Shown piece by piece: positions 20,342-31,358 of a stretch of DNA of 64,000 bases. The notes below the pieces were generated by a model. That model ran no database searches. It worked only from the letters and a program-made list of their open reading frames with translations, and was not told the DNA's origin. Source of the stretch: Incurvaria masculella (Eukaryota; Arthropoda; Insecta; Lepidoptera; Incurvariidae). Numbering within the stretch: position 1 is the first letter of the stretch; every line of letters starts with the position of its first letter. The position numbers and the translations under genes are program-made. The DNA lies in NCBI GenBank assembly GCA_946894095.1, contig OX335652.1, positions 6,161,001-6,225,000 of the forward strand, given 5' to 3'.

Positions 20342-20701
20342 GGATGTTCCTACCCATGCAATGTTTTTTTACACAGAACGCAAAAAGTATTGCACCTTAA
20401 GGCAAGAATTCGTCAAAAATATTAAATATAGCCATAGTAGTTGCAGCGAAAACATATTCACAATTTCAGGTTTAATGGTTTCGTTGTAATTGCCGATTAG
20501 AATTTTTACACCGTTAGATGGCGCTGTTAAATAAAAATCGTATTTAAATTAATTGCAACGAAACCAGTAATCCTGAAATTGTTAAATTGTTTTCGCTGCA
20601 AGTAATATGACTATATTAAACGTTTATTATTAATTCGTGCCTTAAAGTGCAATACTTTTTGCGTTCTGTGTGCAAACAACTTTATATGGGTCGGAACAGC
20701 C
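20342..20701. mobile_element. TTAA-flanked MITE with TIRs of about 150 bp (piggyBac-like target)
   Basis: TTAA at 20338-20341 and 20702-20705 flanks a 360-bp element. The ends are GGATGTTCCTACCCAT.. and, reverse complemented, GGCTGTTCCGACCCAT. The inner arms share CACAGAACGCAAAAAGTATT, GCACyTTAAGGCA.GAATT, TTGCAGCGAAAACA and GGTTTCGTTG.AATT. The centre contains GTTAGATGGCGCTGTTAA. The TTAA duplication suggests mobilisation by a piggyBac-type transposase, but TTAA could also be part of the TIR. Confidence 0.75.
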
Positions 20702-20905
20702 TTAACGTATACAAATTAAAAGTATACAACAAATACATAAGAAAGTATGTATCGAGTACATTCTTAAATTGTCAAATTCAACGTATTGCAATTATGTACA
20801 AATATGTACAAAACTTATAAAGTTCGGCGGGAAGAATTATCTCGGAATAAAAAGATCCCTTTTTCATTCCACTTAGGCTATCCCCAAAAAAGTAAATTAT
20901 TTTGT

Positions 20906-21239
20906 AAAAACCGGCCGAATGCGAGTCGGACCCGCACACGAAGGGTTCCGTACCATCGTAAAATATTTAACACAAAAAAATCACGTTTTTTGTATGGGAG
21001 CCCCCTTTAATTTTAATATTTTTTTAATTTTACCTATTTGTTGTTATAGCGGCAAAATAAATACACACTCTGTGAAATTTTCAGCTATCTATCTGTTACG
21101 GTTACTGAGATACAGCCCTGTGACAGACGGACAGACGGACGGACGGACGGACGGACGGACGGACGGACGGACGGACGGACAGCGGAGGCTTAGTAATAGG
21201 GTTCCGTTTTCACCATTTGGGTACGGAACCCTAAAAAAA
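20906..21239 (-). repeat. AGGGTTCCGTACC/(GTCC)n dispersed repeat, full copy
   Basis: It reads AAAAACCGGCCGAATGCGAG..GGGTTCCGTACCATCG, then the conserved AACAACAAATAGG block. An expanded (GGAC)n tract of about eleven units lies at 21121-21182, and the end is GGGTACGGAACCCTAAAAA. It has the longest microsatellite of the six copies. Confidence 0.85.
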
Positions 21240-22375
21240 CAATATGGCGTAATCCACATTTTGTCCATATGTTTCTACCCACATGTGCAAAAAAGTAACC
21301 TTTTTCTGAAGATATTTTAAAATCCGAAGGCATAGTTTTCAAATGCCGATCAATGTATTATCTCCTAGGTTTCGCATCACAAGGTTTGTTGCACAGCTGT
21401 CCACAGTATTGGCAGCGGTGAAGGCGTCTGAGACCAATCGGTCTCTCGAGTGAGGACAAGTGGACGTCATTACTGTGTGAATAATAGGATTCTTTTGATA
21501 TACGCTTATTGGTTTTACGAGAGCCACTCCACTGAACACTTTAATATGTGCGTACGACGAACTTTTTGAATTTTATTTCCTAACAAGCTCATACTCAACG
21601 AGCGCCTGAGTGCTTGTTGGGAGATTTGAATGAATATACTTTAGCATATAATATGTTTCAATTTGTTTGGACATTTAGAAGAGGAGGGGGAATCTTTAAA
21701 AATAAATAAAGGTCTATATTTTTTTCCAAAATGAGGACATAGGGTAATAGATAGAGGATAACTTCCCTTTCGCTGTTTATCTTATAGCCCTCCCGATGAC
21801 AAACCGTTAGGTTATAGCTAGAGAGACGCTATTCCCGCTGAACGTCTGAGAACGCACAAGCGGGGACCATAGCCCCGTCGTCGGTAGGTATTTCCATCTC
21901 CGCATATTGTTTCAGTACTCATAATGGCGAGTGCCACGTGGATAAGGTCTAATTCTCCAGGTAACATAGGTACAGGAGCTATAATTTTATTAATAATGTT
22001 TCGTATATTACAAAGTTATGTTACAAAGGTTGCTCTCAAACCATTGTACTCTTAATCTTCTGAAGGTGGTAGCATTAAAAGGGATAATATTATACAGTTT
22101 TTTTGGGCTGTAATAATAATAATGTATTTTGTATTTTGACTCTTTGTTTAGAGGTCACTGTAGTAGTTCATGGCAGAAATAATAGGATAAAAGCTAAATC
22201 GTACAAAGTTTTCACTACGTTTTTATGTTGTCACTGAAGTAGTGCATAGCTTTAAGGTCCTTGCTTGCGGCGACGATAGGTTCGGGTCTCCTCTTTCCCT
22301 TAAATACGGTTGGCAGCGGTGGGCCTAAACGTTATTTTCCAATACTATCTCATTCCTTATTCGTTACTGCGTAAG
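21240..22375. other. unassigned stretch
   Basis: A minus-strand open frame at 21339-21539 (67 residues, no low complexity) could be a fragment of a decayed retroelement ORF, but I cannot match it. The rest shows no clear structure. Confidence 0.3.
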
Positions 22376-22380
22376 AACGA

Positions 22381-22416
22381 GTATCAAAACCTGTTATTAA
22401 TAACGGGTTTTGATAC
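22381..22416. repeat. 36-bp near-perfect palindrome
   Basis: GTATCAAAACCTGTTATTAA continues into TAACGGGTTTTGATAC. The two 18-bp halves pair with one mismatch and no loop. The core GTTATT..AATAAC and the flanking CGGGTTT resemble the unit of the tandem repeat at 22843. Confidence 0.65.
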
Positions 22417-22477
22417 TAGACTGATATCAATGACTGACCACTGCCAAATATATTTTTAATCATTTAATGCAGGTCTT

Positions 22478-22646
22478 AAATAAATACACTCCTTGTAAAT
22501 ATTTCAGCTACCTACCTATTACGGTTCATAAGATACAGCCCTGTGTCATATGGACGGACGGACGGACGGATGGATGGACGGATGGACAGTGGAGGCTTGG
22601 TAATAGGGTTCTGTTTACACCCTTTGGGTACGAAACCCTAAAAATT
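22478..22646 (-). repeat. AGGGTTCCGTACC/(GTCC)n repeat, partial copy
   Basis: It covers ACACTCCTTGTAAATATTTC, GATACAGCCCTGTGTCATA, GGAC/GGAT units and GGGTACGAAACCCTAAAAA. The half containing the CTCGCACTTGGCCGG end is missing. Confidence 0.75.
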
Positions 22647-22842
22647 ATTTAACTTATAAATAAAAAAATATTCTCATTAAAAAGTTACATGAAAAAATCA
22701 GACCTTCTATATTCTTAAATAACATTTTTTTATAACTTAAATTTCCAATAAAAAACTGATATTTAATCAACCTGGTGTTTAAAATAGTTGTAAATTAAAT
22801 CACTGTCATGCACTGTACTCGTACATTAGAACAAAGCGCGAG

Positions 22843-23260
22843 ATCCCGTTCCTGAAGATGTTATTGTAATAACAGGTTTCGTAGTAAGAGGCGCCCGCAA
22901 GATAGTATTGTAAAGACGTTACTGTAGGAACGGGTTTCGCAGGGCTAGGCGCGCGGCGCTCGGGCGTTCCCGTTCCTGAAGATGTTATTGTAATAACAGG
23001 TTTCGTAGTAAGAGGCGCGCGCGAGATAGTATTGTAAAGACGTTACTGTAGGAACGGGTTTCGCAGAGCTAGGCGCGCCGCGCTCGCCTGATCCCGTTCC
23101 TGAAGACGTTATTGTAATAACAGGTTTCGTAGTAACAAGCGCGCGCGGGATAGTATTGCAAAGATGTTATTGTAGGAACGAGTTTCGCCGAGCAGAGGCG
23201 CGCGGGGCGCACGGGATAGTGTGGCTTAAGACGTTATTGTAGGAACGGGTTTTGTGGATG
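22843..23260. repeat. 124-bp CpG-rich tandem repeat, about 3.3 copies
   Basis: CCCGTTCCTGAAGA.GTTATT recurs at 22845, 22969 and 23093, a constant 124-bp period, with a partial fourth unit. Each unit is itself a diverged dimer. Half one is ..TGAAGATGTTATTGTAATAA-CAGGTTTCGTAG and half two is ..TAAAGACGTTACTGTAGGAA-CGGGTTTCGCAG, each followed by a GGCGCGCG tract. It stands out as CpG-dense in an AT-rich region. Confidence 0.85.
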
Positions 23261-23567
23261 ATGAATAACAAGAACGACTTGTTCTTTTCCAATACTTGTT
23301 ATTAATAATCGTTACGTTAATATCGGCCCGCCGCTAATGGTTGGGAGAGGCGATGGCTGTGCCTGGCGTGATGCTCGTGAACGGGTGCTGTTTTTGAGGA
23401 CTGGCTTGCTCCAATTGGCAACATGTTAGATGGCGGGCATGGCCTTTACAAATAAACTGATATTTGTCATGGACTTTTCCATATGAGATGAATTGTTGAT
23501 TCTCGTCAATTCACATTAATGTAGCGTTTTTACCTGTGATTCTTAATACTTTTATAAACTTTGACTA

Positions 23568-23704
23568 AGTGGACGTTGAAAAAAAAACCAGCGGAGTTTC
23601 TTGCCAGTTCTTCTTCGCTGGGATTGCCATACTGGCTAATGATAAAATATGACAAATCCGAGTGCTGCGTACTGTCTATGGATGATGAATAAACAATAAA
23701 CAAT
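23568..23704 (+). repeat. 3' end of a non-LTR element (AATAAACAATAAACAA tail), copy 2
   Basis: Same blocks as at 8370: GTTTCTTGCCAGTTCTTCTT, ACTGGCTAATGATAAAAT, CCGAGTGC, TGATGAATAAACAATAAACA. Confidence 0.65.
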
Positions 23705-23977
23705 GCAAACTCACCGCTCTCAACCGAAGTTGCCTACGTTTCAATCAACGTTCGGGGATGACAGATAGGCTGACTCCCATATCTCCAGTATGATACCGGA
23801 GTTGTTTGTTTGGCACACACACTTCCCGATGCACTTAATGCATCTCTCTCATCTCATTTCTACGCAACTGGATCGGCCTTAATTACTTGTCTTTCCACAG
23901 CCTTGAATGACTAGCACTTGCACTTCTAGTTCTCCAGACTAGCACCGGAGGTGTTTTCCAGCCCTGACTCTCCTCCA

Positions 23978-24101
23978 GGACGTGTATTCTTGGCATTGAG
24001 TCATTGTGGATTGAGTCGAGTTAACAGAAGAAGATTTTACTTTGACATTACTGTTAACTCTACTGAATCCGCAATGACTGAATGCCAAGAATACACGCCC
24101 A
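23978..24101. repeat. 124-nt hairpin with stem of about 48 bp
   Basis: GTGTATTCTTGGCATTGAGT.. pairs with ..ACTGAATGCCAAGAATACAC, with four mismatches over about 46 bp and a loop of about 22 nt. This could be a miniature foldback element or a hairpin RNA. Confidence 0.65.
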
Positions 24102-24900
24102 GATACTTAATAAGGACAACTCACCTCGCCCCGCCGCCCTTTCTCGCTGCTGCCCATTACCTGTTAGGACGCTCGCTGCGCGCGGATCGGACACTGCTTT
24201 GTCGGAAGACAAACATTGCCCGCGCCTGCAGCTAACCACATGCCCGTGCGAGTCCTCAAATGTGGACGACCGAAGGCCGAAGCCTACGATGGGCTTACCA
24301 CCAACACCCGCAGTAATCTGGTCCAAACAGCCGGCCCGTAGTTCCAGCTGCGAGCCCTATCTGATCGAGTATGTCAGATTGAATCCAATGAGGTCAGTGT
24401 GAATTTTAATCAATTGAATTTAAATGAAGTGCCAGGCTGGTAATGAATCAGCAAACATACCTTCATCTTTCAAGGTAATTATTTTTGCAGCTTGTTTTCT
24501 TTAATTCTATTCTTGCTTCTACAAACATATAAAATTCGTTAACTAGGCAACGTATTCGCTTAGAACGAAAAAAAATTTCTTACTCTATTATTTACTTAAT
24601 TTGTTCCCTGCAAATACATAATATTAAGAGCATTGTAAACAAATTGAAAGGTTACAGGACAACGTGTGCGCCATTTGTATTTTCTCATTATGTTTATTTG
24701 AGTGAAGCATATGGGCTGGTGTCACCAGCAGGCAATGTAACGGGAGCGTTGGCAGATGACAAGGCATACCCTATTATTTTTTTTGAGTGAATTTAGCTAC
24801 GCTTAGAAATTAAATATTGTGAGTGACAAGATACAAGTTCAGTTTTCTTCAGGGACCTGTGGTCAGATCAAATTATAAAATGAATATGATAAAAATATAT
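24102..24900. other. GC-rich then AT-rich stretch, unassigned
   Basis: 24110-24400 is GC-rich with overlapping open frames on both strands (24082-24402 plus, 24060-24326 minus), which is what base composition alone would give. No domain is recognised in either. Confidence 0.3.
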
Positions 24901-24907
24901 TTCAGTT

Positions 24908-25206
24908 CATTTTTAGGGTTCCGTACCCAGAGGGTGCCAACAAAACCCTATTACTAAGCCTCCGCTCTCCGTCCGTCCGTCTGTCACAGGGCTGTATCTT
25001 ATGAACCGTAATTGATAGGCAGCTGATTTTTTTACAGATTGTGTATTTATTTTGCCCCTATAACATTAAAAATTAAAAATTATAAGAAGATAAAAATAAT
25101 AAATTGAAGGTCCCCATACAAAAAACGTGTTTTTTTGTGTTAAATCTTGTTCGATGGTACAGAACCCTTCGTGTGCGAGCCTGACTCGCACTTGGCCGGT
25201 TTTTCA
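24908..25206 (+). repeat. AGGGTTCCGTACC/(GTCC)n dispersed repeat, full copy
   Basis: TTTTTAGGGTTCCGTACCCA to CGAGCCTGACTCGCACTTGG-CCGG-(T)n with a short GTCC tract. It has lost one AACAACAAATAGG block relative to the copy at 7836. Confidence 0.85.
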
Positions 25207-26126
25207 GATTCTCCTAGCTCGTAGTCCGTAAAATATTTACAACTGAAATGTATTTTGATCTAGGCAGAAATACATACATTGAAACAGAAATATATTTGGA
25301 TTAAACCTACAATTCTGAACTAAGGCGTTAAAACATTTTGACGATGACTTTCACACTTTTGGTTAGACAATAAGACCTGGATGCTGCCTCCGCTGTGGAC
25401 CGTACTCGTAGGGAGAAGTAACGATTATATGACAGGGTGAACACTCCGTGTTCGCAGATTTTTCTGCAGGTCCTAACTCATTCTTTACATCAGGAATTTG
25501 GTTAGTTTGTTTGCTACCTCAATTTCAAGAATCAATAATTAATGTACTATTATATAATTTATACCAATATATATAACTTAAACGGATTGACAGCTTATCT
25601 GGTATTATGCACTACGACTTATGGGCAAAAATAAATAACGGATTAAACACGCCACATTTTAAGTGAACCTGTCAATATTTTCATTTTATTTTCAACCAGT
25701 GTCCGTGCACTCAACACTAAAATTTGAATAAGTATTTAAATAAAGTTATTTCCAAGAATGGTTCAAATAGTTGATTTCAGGAATGGGTGGCTTTGACCAT
25801 AGAGCAATGGAGTTAAGTCAGTCATATACACCTTACCACGTGAATATGGAATGAGAAAAAGCACTCGCCAGCAGATAGTTTCGTACTCACCGCTATGTAT
25901 TATTTTGTGCAAAAAAGCATGGAACTTCTTCACCTCCACACCAAAAAATTACAAGTTTGAGAAACGGTTGGTTCGTAAAAGTCTCATGACAACCATATTA
26001 TGTGAGGAATGCGATAAGGTGACCATGATTATTAGCAGCAAGTGCTCTGCATATAGATTAGATAGGGAGGAATAAGGGATGCTAGTTGTACAGAGCAGTG
26101 TCCATGGTAGTACTTGCCAAACAGAC
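25207..26126. other. AT-rich stretch without recognisable gene
   Basis: I see only short chance-like ORFs, for example 25851-26075 plus. Confidence 0.4.
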
Positions 26127-26129
26127 TAA

Positions 26130-26293
26130 GGGCCGATTGCACGAAAGGACAAAAAATCAAAATCAACGTCAAAGTATGATCAAATACGTCACTTTGTGTG
26201 GACAATACTGTCTGGAAGGAATTCTATGTGAATCACTCAAAATGACGTGTTTGAACACTGATTAACTCAGCCGTTTCTTCGTGCAACCGGGGC
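26130..26293. mobile_element. TAA-flanked MITE (PIF/Harbinger-like), copy 1
   Basis: The 164-bp element is flanked by TAA on both sides (26127-26129, 26294-26296). Its ends GGGCCGATTGCACGAA.. and ..TTCGTGCAACCGGGGC are imperfect inverted repeats, and the interior is also self-complementary (CGTCACTTTG / CAAAATGACGTG). A second copy in opposite orientation lies at 31359. Confidence 0.75.
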
Positions 26294-26296
26294 TAA

Positions 26297-27485
26297 GTGA
26301 TCAAATTGATTGCGTGGACACCGACAAGTAATGGAGACTTCCTCCCGAAACGTGACTAATAGGCTGCTGTATTACACCACCGGCCTTATCAGTAACTTGC
26401 ACAGAAGAAGTAGTTGCGTCAGTTATCTGCAGCGGCAAATGGTGCGCAATTGTTGCGAGGCGATTATAGCCCTATACAATTTCGATCGTCTTTGTTGTTG
26501 AATCCCAGCGTATCGAAGTACTACGACATTGCCCTGCTGAAAAGGAGTCACCACCAATGATCGTGGATCTTAATCTTCCACCTTAATATTCCTGATAATC
26601 TGATTTGGCATATCATCAACTTCATCTTCCCCTAGGTGCGGTTTAGTTTTTGTGTTCAGAAGCGAATTTTGCTTGAAAAGTGAATTCTGTTCTGCGCGGA
26701 AATGCTAATAATAATAAATTGATTGCACCTGAGCTCTCTCCCACCTGTTTCACAATTTGCTGAGGTTTATCTTTTCAGGACACTTGCTAAACCTAGGAGG
26801 GTTCACTCTAAATAAAATGTAGGATCCTTATTTCCTTGCTTATATTTTCCCATCATATTTTTGCTTATTTCAAAAGCTCTTAATAAAAAAAGTCAATTTC
26901 AACCTTGAAAACGATATTATAAGAATGTATTTTTAATTCTCTTACCTGTCATTTTTATGGTTAATTAACCATTCTTATCACATTTGTGGATAAAAAAATT
27001 AGGGCACAGAAATCAAAAGATTAATTGTTAAAAAGACTTACATGTACACACTGAGCCGTGAAGGGTTACTCAATGTCTTCATCAACCCTCATTCACCTTC
27101 ACACACCCTTCAACCGACACAAAAGGCGATCGACAAAGACTTGGCGATTCAAGGTCCCGTAAACTGTTCATCGGAGAGGAGGCATCACGACCTTTGTCAC
27201 TGCTCTTCCGGAATTTTGAAGCTTCTGCATTTTTTATTAGCATAGACTTAACTTTCTCTTCGATTATCGTTAACATTATTTTTGGGTGCAAATGTTTGCT
27301 GATTCTTCTCCCTTAGCTTCTGAAAAATCAGATCTAATGAGATTTGTATTGGAATAATCATTTATTTCATCGGATTCCATATTATTATTCCAGTTGTCGG
27401 TATTGTCAACGTTTTTTAACGCAAACATGTTAAGAGTCCGCGTAAATAATCAAAATGAACTTCCCTGAATAGTACTTTAAACTGT
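26297..27485. other. unassigned stretch with a possible decayed ORF
   Basis: On the minus strand, a frame starting near 27427 (MFALKNVDNTDNW, 47 residues) ends at a stop. An overlapping second frame (27291-27082) then continues KVKSMLIKNAEASKFRKSS. Together they could be a frameshifted small protein or a retroelement ORF1 remnant. I do not recognise it. Confidence 0.3.
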
Positions 27486-27487
27486 GT

Positions 27488-27632
27488 TGTAACTAACTGA
27501 ACGTTGAAAAAAAATTCTAGCTGAGTTTCTTGCCAGTTCTTCTTCGTTGAAATCGCTTAACTGGCTAATGATAAAATATAACAAAACCGAGTGCAGTGTA
27601 CTGTATATGAATGATTAATAAACAATAAACAA
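27488..27632 (+). repeat. 3' end of a non-LTR element (AATAAACAATAAACAA tail), copy 3
   Basis: GAGTTTCTTGCCAGTTCTTC, AACTGGCTAATGATAAAAT and ATTAATAAACAATAAACAAT match copies 1 and 2. GAACGTTGAAAAAAAA upstream is also shared with copy 2. Confidence 0.65.
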
Positions 27633-27656
27633 TTAATATCACGCACAAAAAATATG

Positions 27657-27909
27657 CGTGTTCTCACATTGCCGCTTCGACGATCTTTTCATCCAACTCG
27701 ATGTTACCAGCCAGGGTGGGCATAACCCTCCCACCTATTTAGGGAAGAGGACATACCGTTTAATATGGATTCCGAACTACGGAACAGCTGCATTCGTAAT
27801 TAATTATCCAACTCAGAAAGATAAAGAAATTGCTATATTAACAGAGCGGAACCCAGACCTTTAGGGTGGCAGACAAGTCCACCCACCCTTGAGCTACGAG
27901 CCGCTTCAT
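27657..27909 (-). mobile_element. SINE, tRNA-head type, 3'-truncated
   Basis: On the minus strand it starts ATGAAGCGGCTCGTAGCTCA with a degraded B-box (GGGTTCCGCTC) and runs through the linker and first body block. It ends at GCGGCAATGTGAGAACACGC, so the satellite-related segment and tail are missing. Confidence 0.7.
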
Positions 27910-28510
27910 ACGTACAAATGTCATAACAAGTTATCAACTCTGGGCAACATTGAAAGCTATTTCTTGGCTATTTCTTCATTTCTTGGGGGCGGAAAGGAAA
28001 TTGTCAAACTTTCACCATTATTCTTGAAAATTAATTTAATCTAATCTGAGATACTGATAATTCATTACACTCATTAGTGAATCATTTTGTTTCGGGGCAG
28101 ATAATTTAGTTATTGTGTCTAACTTAATGGTAACATTCGGTCAAAAGGAATTAAATAAACGGATAAAAATATAGTACAAAATGCAGACCTGTCAAATACG
28201 GCAGTCTACCAAATGTATCTTAAGAGTAAGCCAGCTGCAAACTCCGATATGATTATTTGTGTTCTAAGGTGGGGCCAATTTACGCATGAAACATATAAAA
28301 TTAGGTTATTTAAAACGTATCGGTTTTCAAACTTCATTTGGTCGTACATTAAAAACTGGATAGATATTTACCAAGAAACGAGAAGCGTTAAGAAATTATT
28401 TGCCTGAAAACATTTATGCCGATGTTTATTATAAAAAACTTAAATAATATTATCAAAATCTTAAATAATATTATCAAAGCAGAAACAAATAGAATAATAC
28501 AGGAATATGG
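27910..28510. other. AT-rich stretch without recognisable gene
   Basis: Nothing recognisable apart from a short duplication of AACTTAAATAATATTATCAAA at about 28438-28478. Confidence 0.4.
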
Positions 28511-28514
28511 GTGG

Positions 28515-28738
28515 TAATAGGTGGTAGGGTCAATCCCGCCCGGGTTGGTACCATCGCATTAGATGAACGATGGTCGAAGCGGCAATGAAAATTGTCCGTG
28601 TTTTCCATCCAGTTCAATGTAGCCGTGCAATATAAGGAAGGTCCTGGCATGGCACCTAGTTCCCATGTGGTGTGTTGGGCTAATACCATGACAGAAGGTG
28701 TGGTATTAGCCATCCATGTCCAGTCACATAAAATAAAA
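28515..28738 (+). mobile_element. SINE body and tail, 5'-truncated
   Basis: It begins in the body (GGTGGTAGGGTCAATCCCGC) and continues to GCCATCCATGTCCAGTCACA with an A-rich end. The CCGTGCAATATAAGG variant links it to the chimeric-head subfamily, although the head itself is missing. Confidence 0.8.
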
Positions 28739-29055
28739 AAAATGTAAATAAAGGATTTCTTAAAGTTAAAAATATTTAAAAAACTTATATTTGATGCATA
28801 TTATAATAATATATTTGTATAATATGGTGTATGAGCATTAGTTTAATTCAGGTGGACAAGTAGGAACGCCTGTTGATACCGTGATAATCTGTGTGTGATA
28901 ATCTCTTTCTTTCTTATTCGAAATCAAAATGTCCATCCTCATCACGAATATGTTTCATGAAATCAATGAATTAAAAAAAATGAAAAAATAATGCTGCCCT
29001 CGTTAGTACCATCACATTAAATTAAATTAAACTGTGTATGCGTTTTCCGTCCATT

Positions 29056-29092
29056 TTTAACCGCCTTCAAAAAAGGAGGAGGTTATGTAACC
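29056..29092 (+). repeat. AACCGACTTC / GGAGGAGGTT repeat, fragment
   Basis: TTTAACCGCCTTC, an A run, then GGAGGAGGTTATG. It lies within sequence weakly resembling a decayed SINE body (TAGTACCATCACATTAAAT.. TTTTCCGTCCA at about 29006-29055). Confidence 0.5.
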
Positions 29093-29530
29093 ATAGCCAG
29101 GGTGGGGCAGCATATATTATTTTTACTCCAACATGAAAAAAAAACACAGTTTATGAAATAAATATATTCTAATATCATGCAAAATAATATTTTGCATGGT
29201 TTTAAATAACCAAATCCATTGGCAATACACTGCATTTCATACTTTTTCCAATCATGAAATGCATTTCATTGCATTTTTTATACTAGGAACTTGGTGATTT
29301 GAGAAGTAGCGATCCTGAAATCACCAAGTTTCTTTGGGAATAAGGTAAAATGCCGTAAGGTGTGATGTTAGCTATTCCGACCCAGAAATAATAAAAAATC
29401 TGAAATTATAAAAAACATCTACAATATAAGCACAACCGATAAGAACAATTGGAAATATAACTTACTTAAACTCCGAGTTGTTTTATTCGCATAGTAAGTA
29501 AAAGCAAGCCCCAAGCAATCAATCTGAGCT

Positions 29531-29560
29531 CGGGGCGGGGCGGGGCGGGGCGGGGCGGGC
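29531..29560 (+). repeat. (GGGGC)n microsatellite
   Basis: Five to six GGGGC units in a row. Runs of four G at five-base spacing could form a G-quadruplex. Confidence 0.85.
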
Positions 29561-29562
29561 CC

Positions 29563-30060
29563 GCACTCGATGGGCCTGTCTCAGCTCGAGAGGGCTTCGG
29601 GGATTATTTGAAATTCGGCAACATGGGGAGACCATTAGCCCTAGGAAAAAATGCTATTTGCCGGACTTATGAAAGCTTTTTTTTATTCAGTTTATAAGAC
29701 GAATAGGGGGCGTTTTCTGTACGATCACATCGACAGGTCAATTTAGTACTATCACTGAAAAAAAAATGTATTTCCTCTATAGGATATGGCTTATGGGCTT
29801 CTACAGTTTATTATTGAAATCAAACTATGTTCGTTATCGCGCGTTTGGCGGATGGAGAGCTGGACGAGAAAATGTGCGCGACACTTTTCCTGTCAAACTG
29901 TCAAAAAACCGTCATAGAATACTCATACCTGAACTGTCATCCCATACTTCGGTCTTGATACATGCTTTGCCATTACGGATGCTAGGTATTTTTCTTTTTC
30001 ACGTGAGATATATATCTGGTAATAACCATTTCACGGTCGTCTGGGCATACCAGTGCAGAC
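29563..30060. other. unassigned stretch
   Basis: The 138-residue plus-strand ORF at 29766-30182 overlaps a better-supported retroelement fragment on the minus strand and is probably its shadow in part. Nothing else is recognised. Confidence 0.35.
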
Positions 30061-30064
30061 CGCT

Positions 30065-30240
30065 TCCATTATGTACATTTTTCGTCATCTTTTCATTTCT
30101 CGTCTGTTCAACGTCCTCAAACCACCTTAACATACTCATCTCTACCTTTTTGTATTCTAGCATAATTTTGTCATTACCATGATATTACTTTCGGTCAGCA
30201 CATGGCTCCGAACAGCCTGTCACATCAATGTTGGCGTTGC
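30065..30240 (-). pseudogene. C-terminal fragment of a LINE ORF2 (RTE/BovB-like)
   Basis: The minus strand reads EMSMLRWFEDVEQTRNEKMT followed by KNVHNG. It resembles the 'MLRWFGHVERM...RMTKKIY' block near the C-terminus of RTE-type and related LINE polyproteins. AVRSHVLTESNI upstream fits the preceding 'ETWALTE' block. Stops and indels break it, and no palm motifs remain. The assignment rests on this short block. Confidence 0.4.
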
Positions 30241-30714
30241 TGCTAATGGCTCGCTGGACATGCCAAGCGAATTCAGTTTCAGTTGCATGCCTCTTTCCAA
30301 TGAAATCCATTGTAATGCCTCCAATTTTTTTAAATCTGATTTATCCGTATCATTTAGACTACAATTGTTCCAGTGGTAAAATTGAGTTAATATACATTAT
30401 AAGGTACAGACAATAAGTCTAGTTGGGTCGCCTCTGTCGTTGAAATACCACAGAGTGATATCGAAGGAGATATCGACATTTGAGAGATTTAGGGTCTGTA
30501 ACATTATATTTCTACTTAACTAGCTTACGAAACCCTCCACGCGTCACTCCGTTTAGCAATAGTCTTTAAGTTTTGACAGGTTACATAACCCGTATTTCAG
30601 AATAACGCCCATACTTAGTTAGCAATAAAGATATTAGCGCTAAAGCTTTGAATATATAAATAGCTGTTATATTAACATTACTGTGTATATTTATCGTTGC
30701 TGTTATTTTTAGGA

Positions 30715-30945
30715 GTCGTATTCACTACGTATAATATTCACAACGTATAATCTTATTTTTTTCCAAAAAATTAAAACCATGCATAACGTATAATAGTCAC
30801 AACGTATAATGTTATACGTTGTGCATGAATAAAGTTTAAAAATAAAATCAACTCTTTGCATCATGCATAACGTATAATAGTCACAACGTATAATATTCCT
30901 AACATGAATTCACAAAAAAAGAAAACCATGCAGAACGTATAATAT
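30715..30945. repeat. cluster of ACGTATAAT motifs
   Basis: About eight occurrences of (A)ACGTATAAT(A), several as CACAACGTATAAT or CATAACGTATAATAGTCAC, are spread over 230 bp. One inverted pair forms CACAACGTATAATG-TTATACGTTGTG at about 30799-30823. A segment of about 30 bp (GCATAACGTATAATAGTCAC..) is directly repeated. Confidence 0.6.
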
Positions 30946-31358
30946 GCAAAGAAGCACTGCATAAAGCGCCCTAATGACGATACATTTAAGGCTGAAATTG
31001 CTACGAATCGACATTTGTCAAAGAGTAACAAATGACTACAATTTCGAAAGGCCACCTTACTGTGATGATTTTAAGTCTGTAATTGCCTCAAATAAATTTA
31101 TTTATTCTCAAAACGTTTGGACAACTGCATTTCAGCATGTCGTAGTCCACTTCATAATATCGTAATATGGTTGGCGACATTATTGTTACGGTAACTATGT
31201 TGCTGATATTATTTTAATGCATGAATGAAGTATGTATGTATGTATGTACCTACGAAAAGAATTTCCACAATTCCATCTACCGCTATCTAGCCGAGAGGCA
31301 GGCAGCCTAGTAAGCCTAGTGTGCGTGCGTAACACAGGCTGTGATGTCTGGTGACTAA

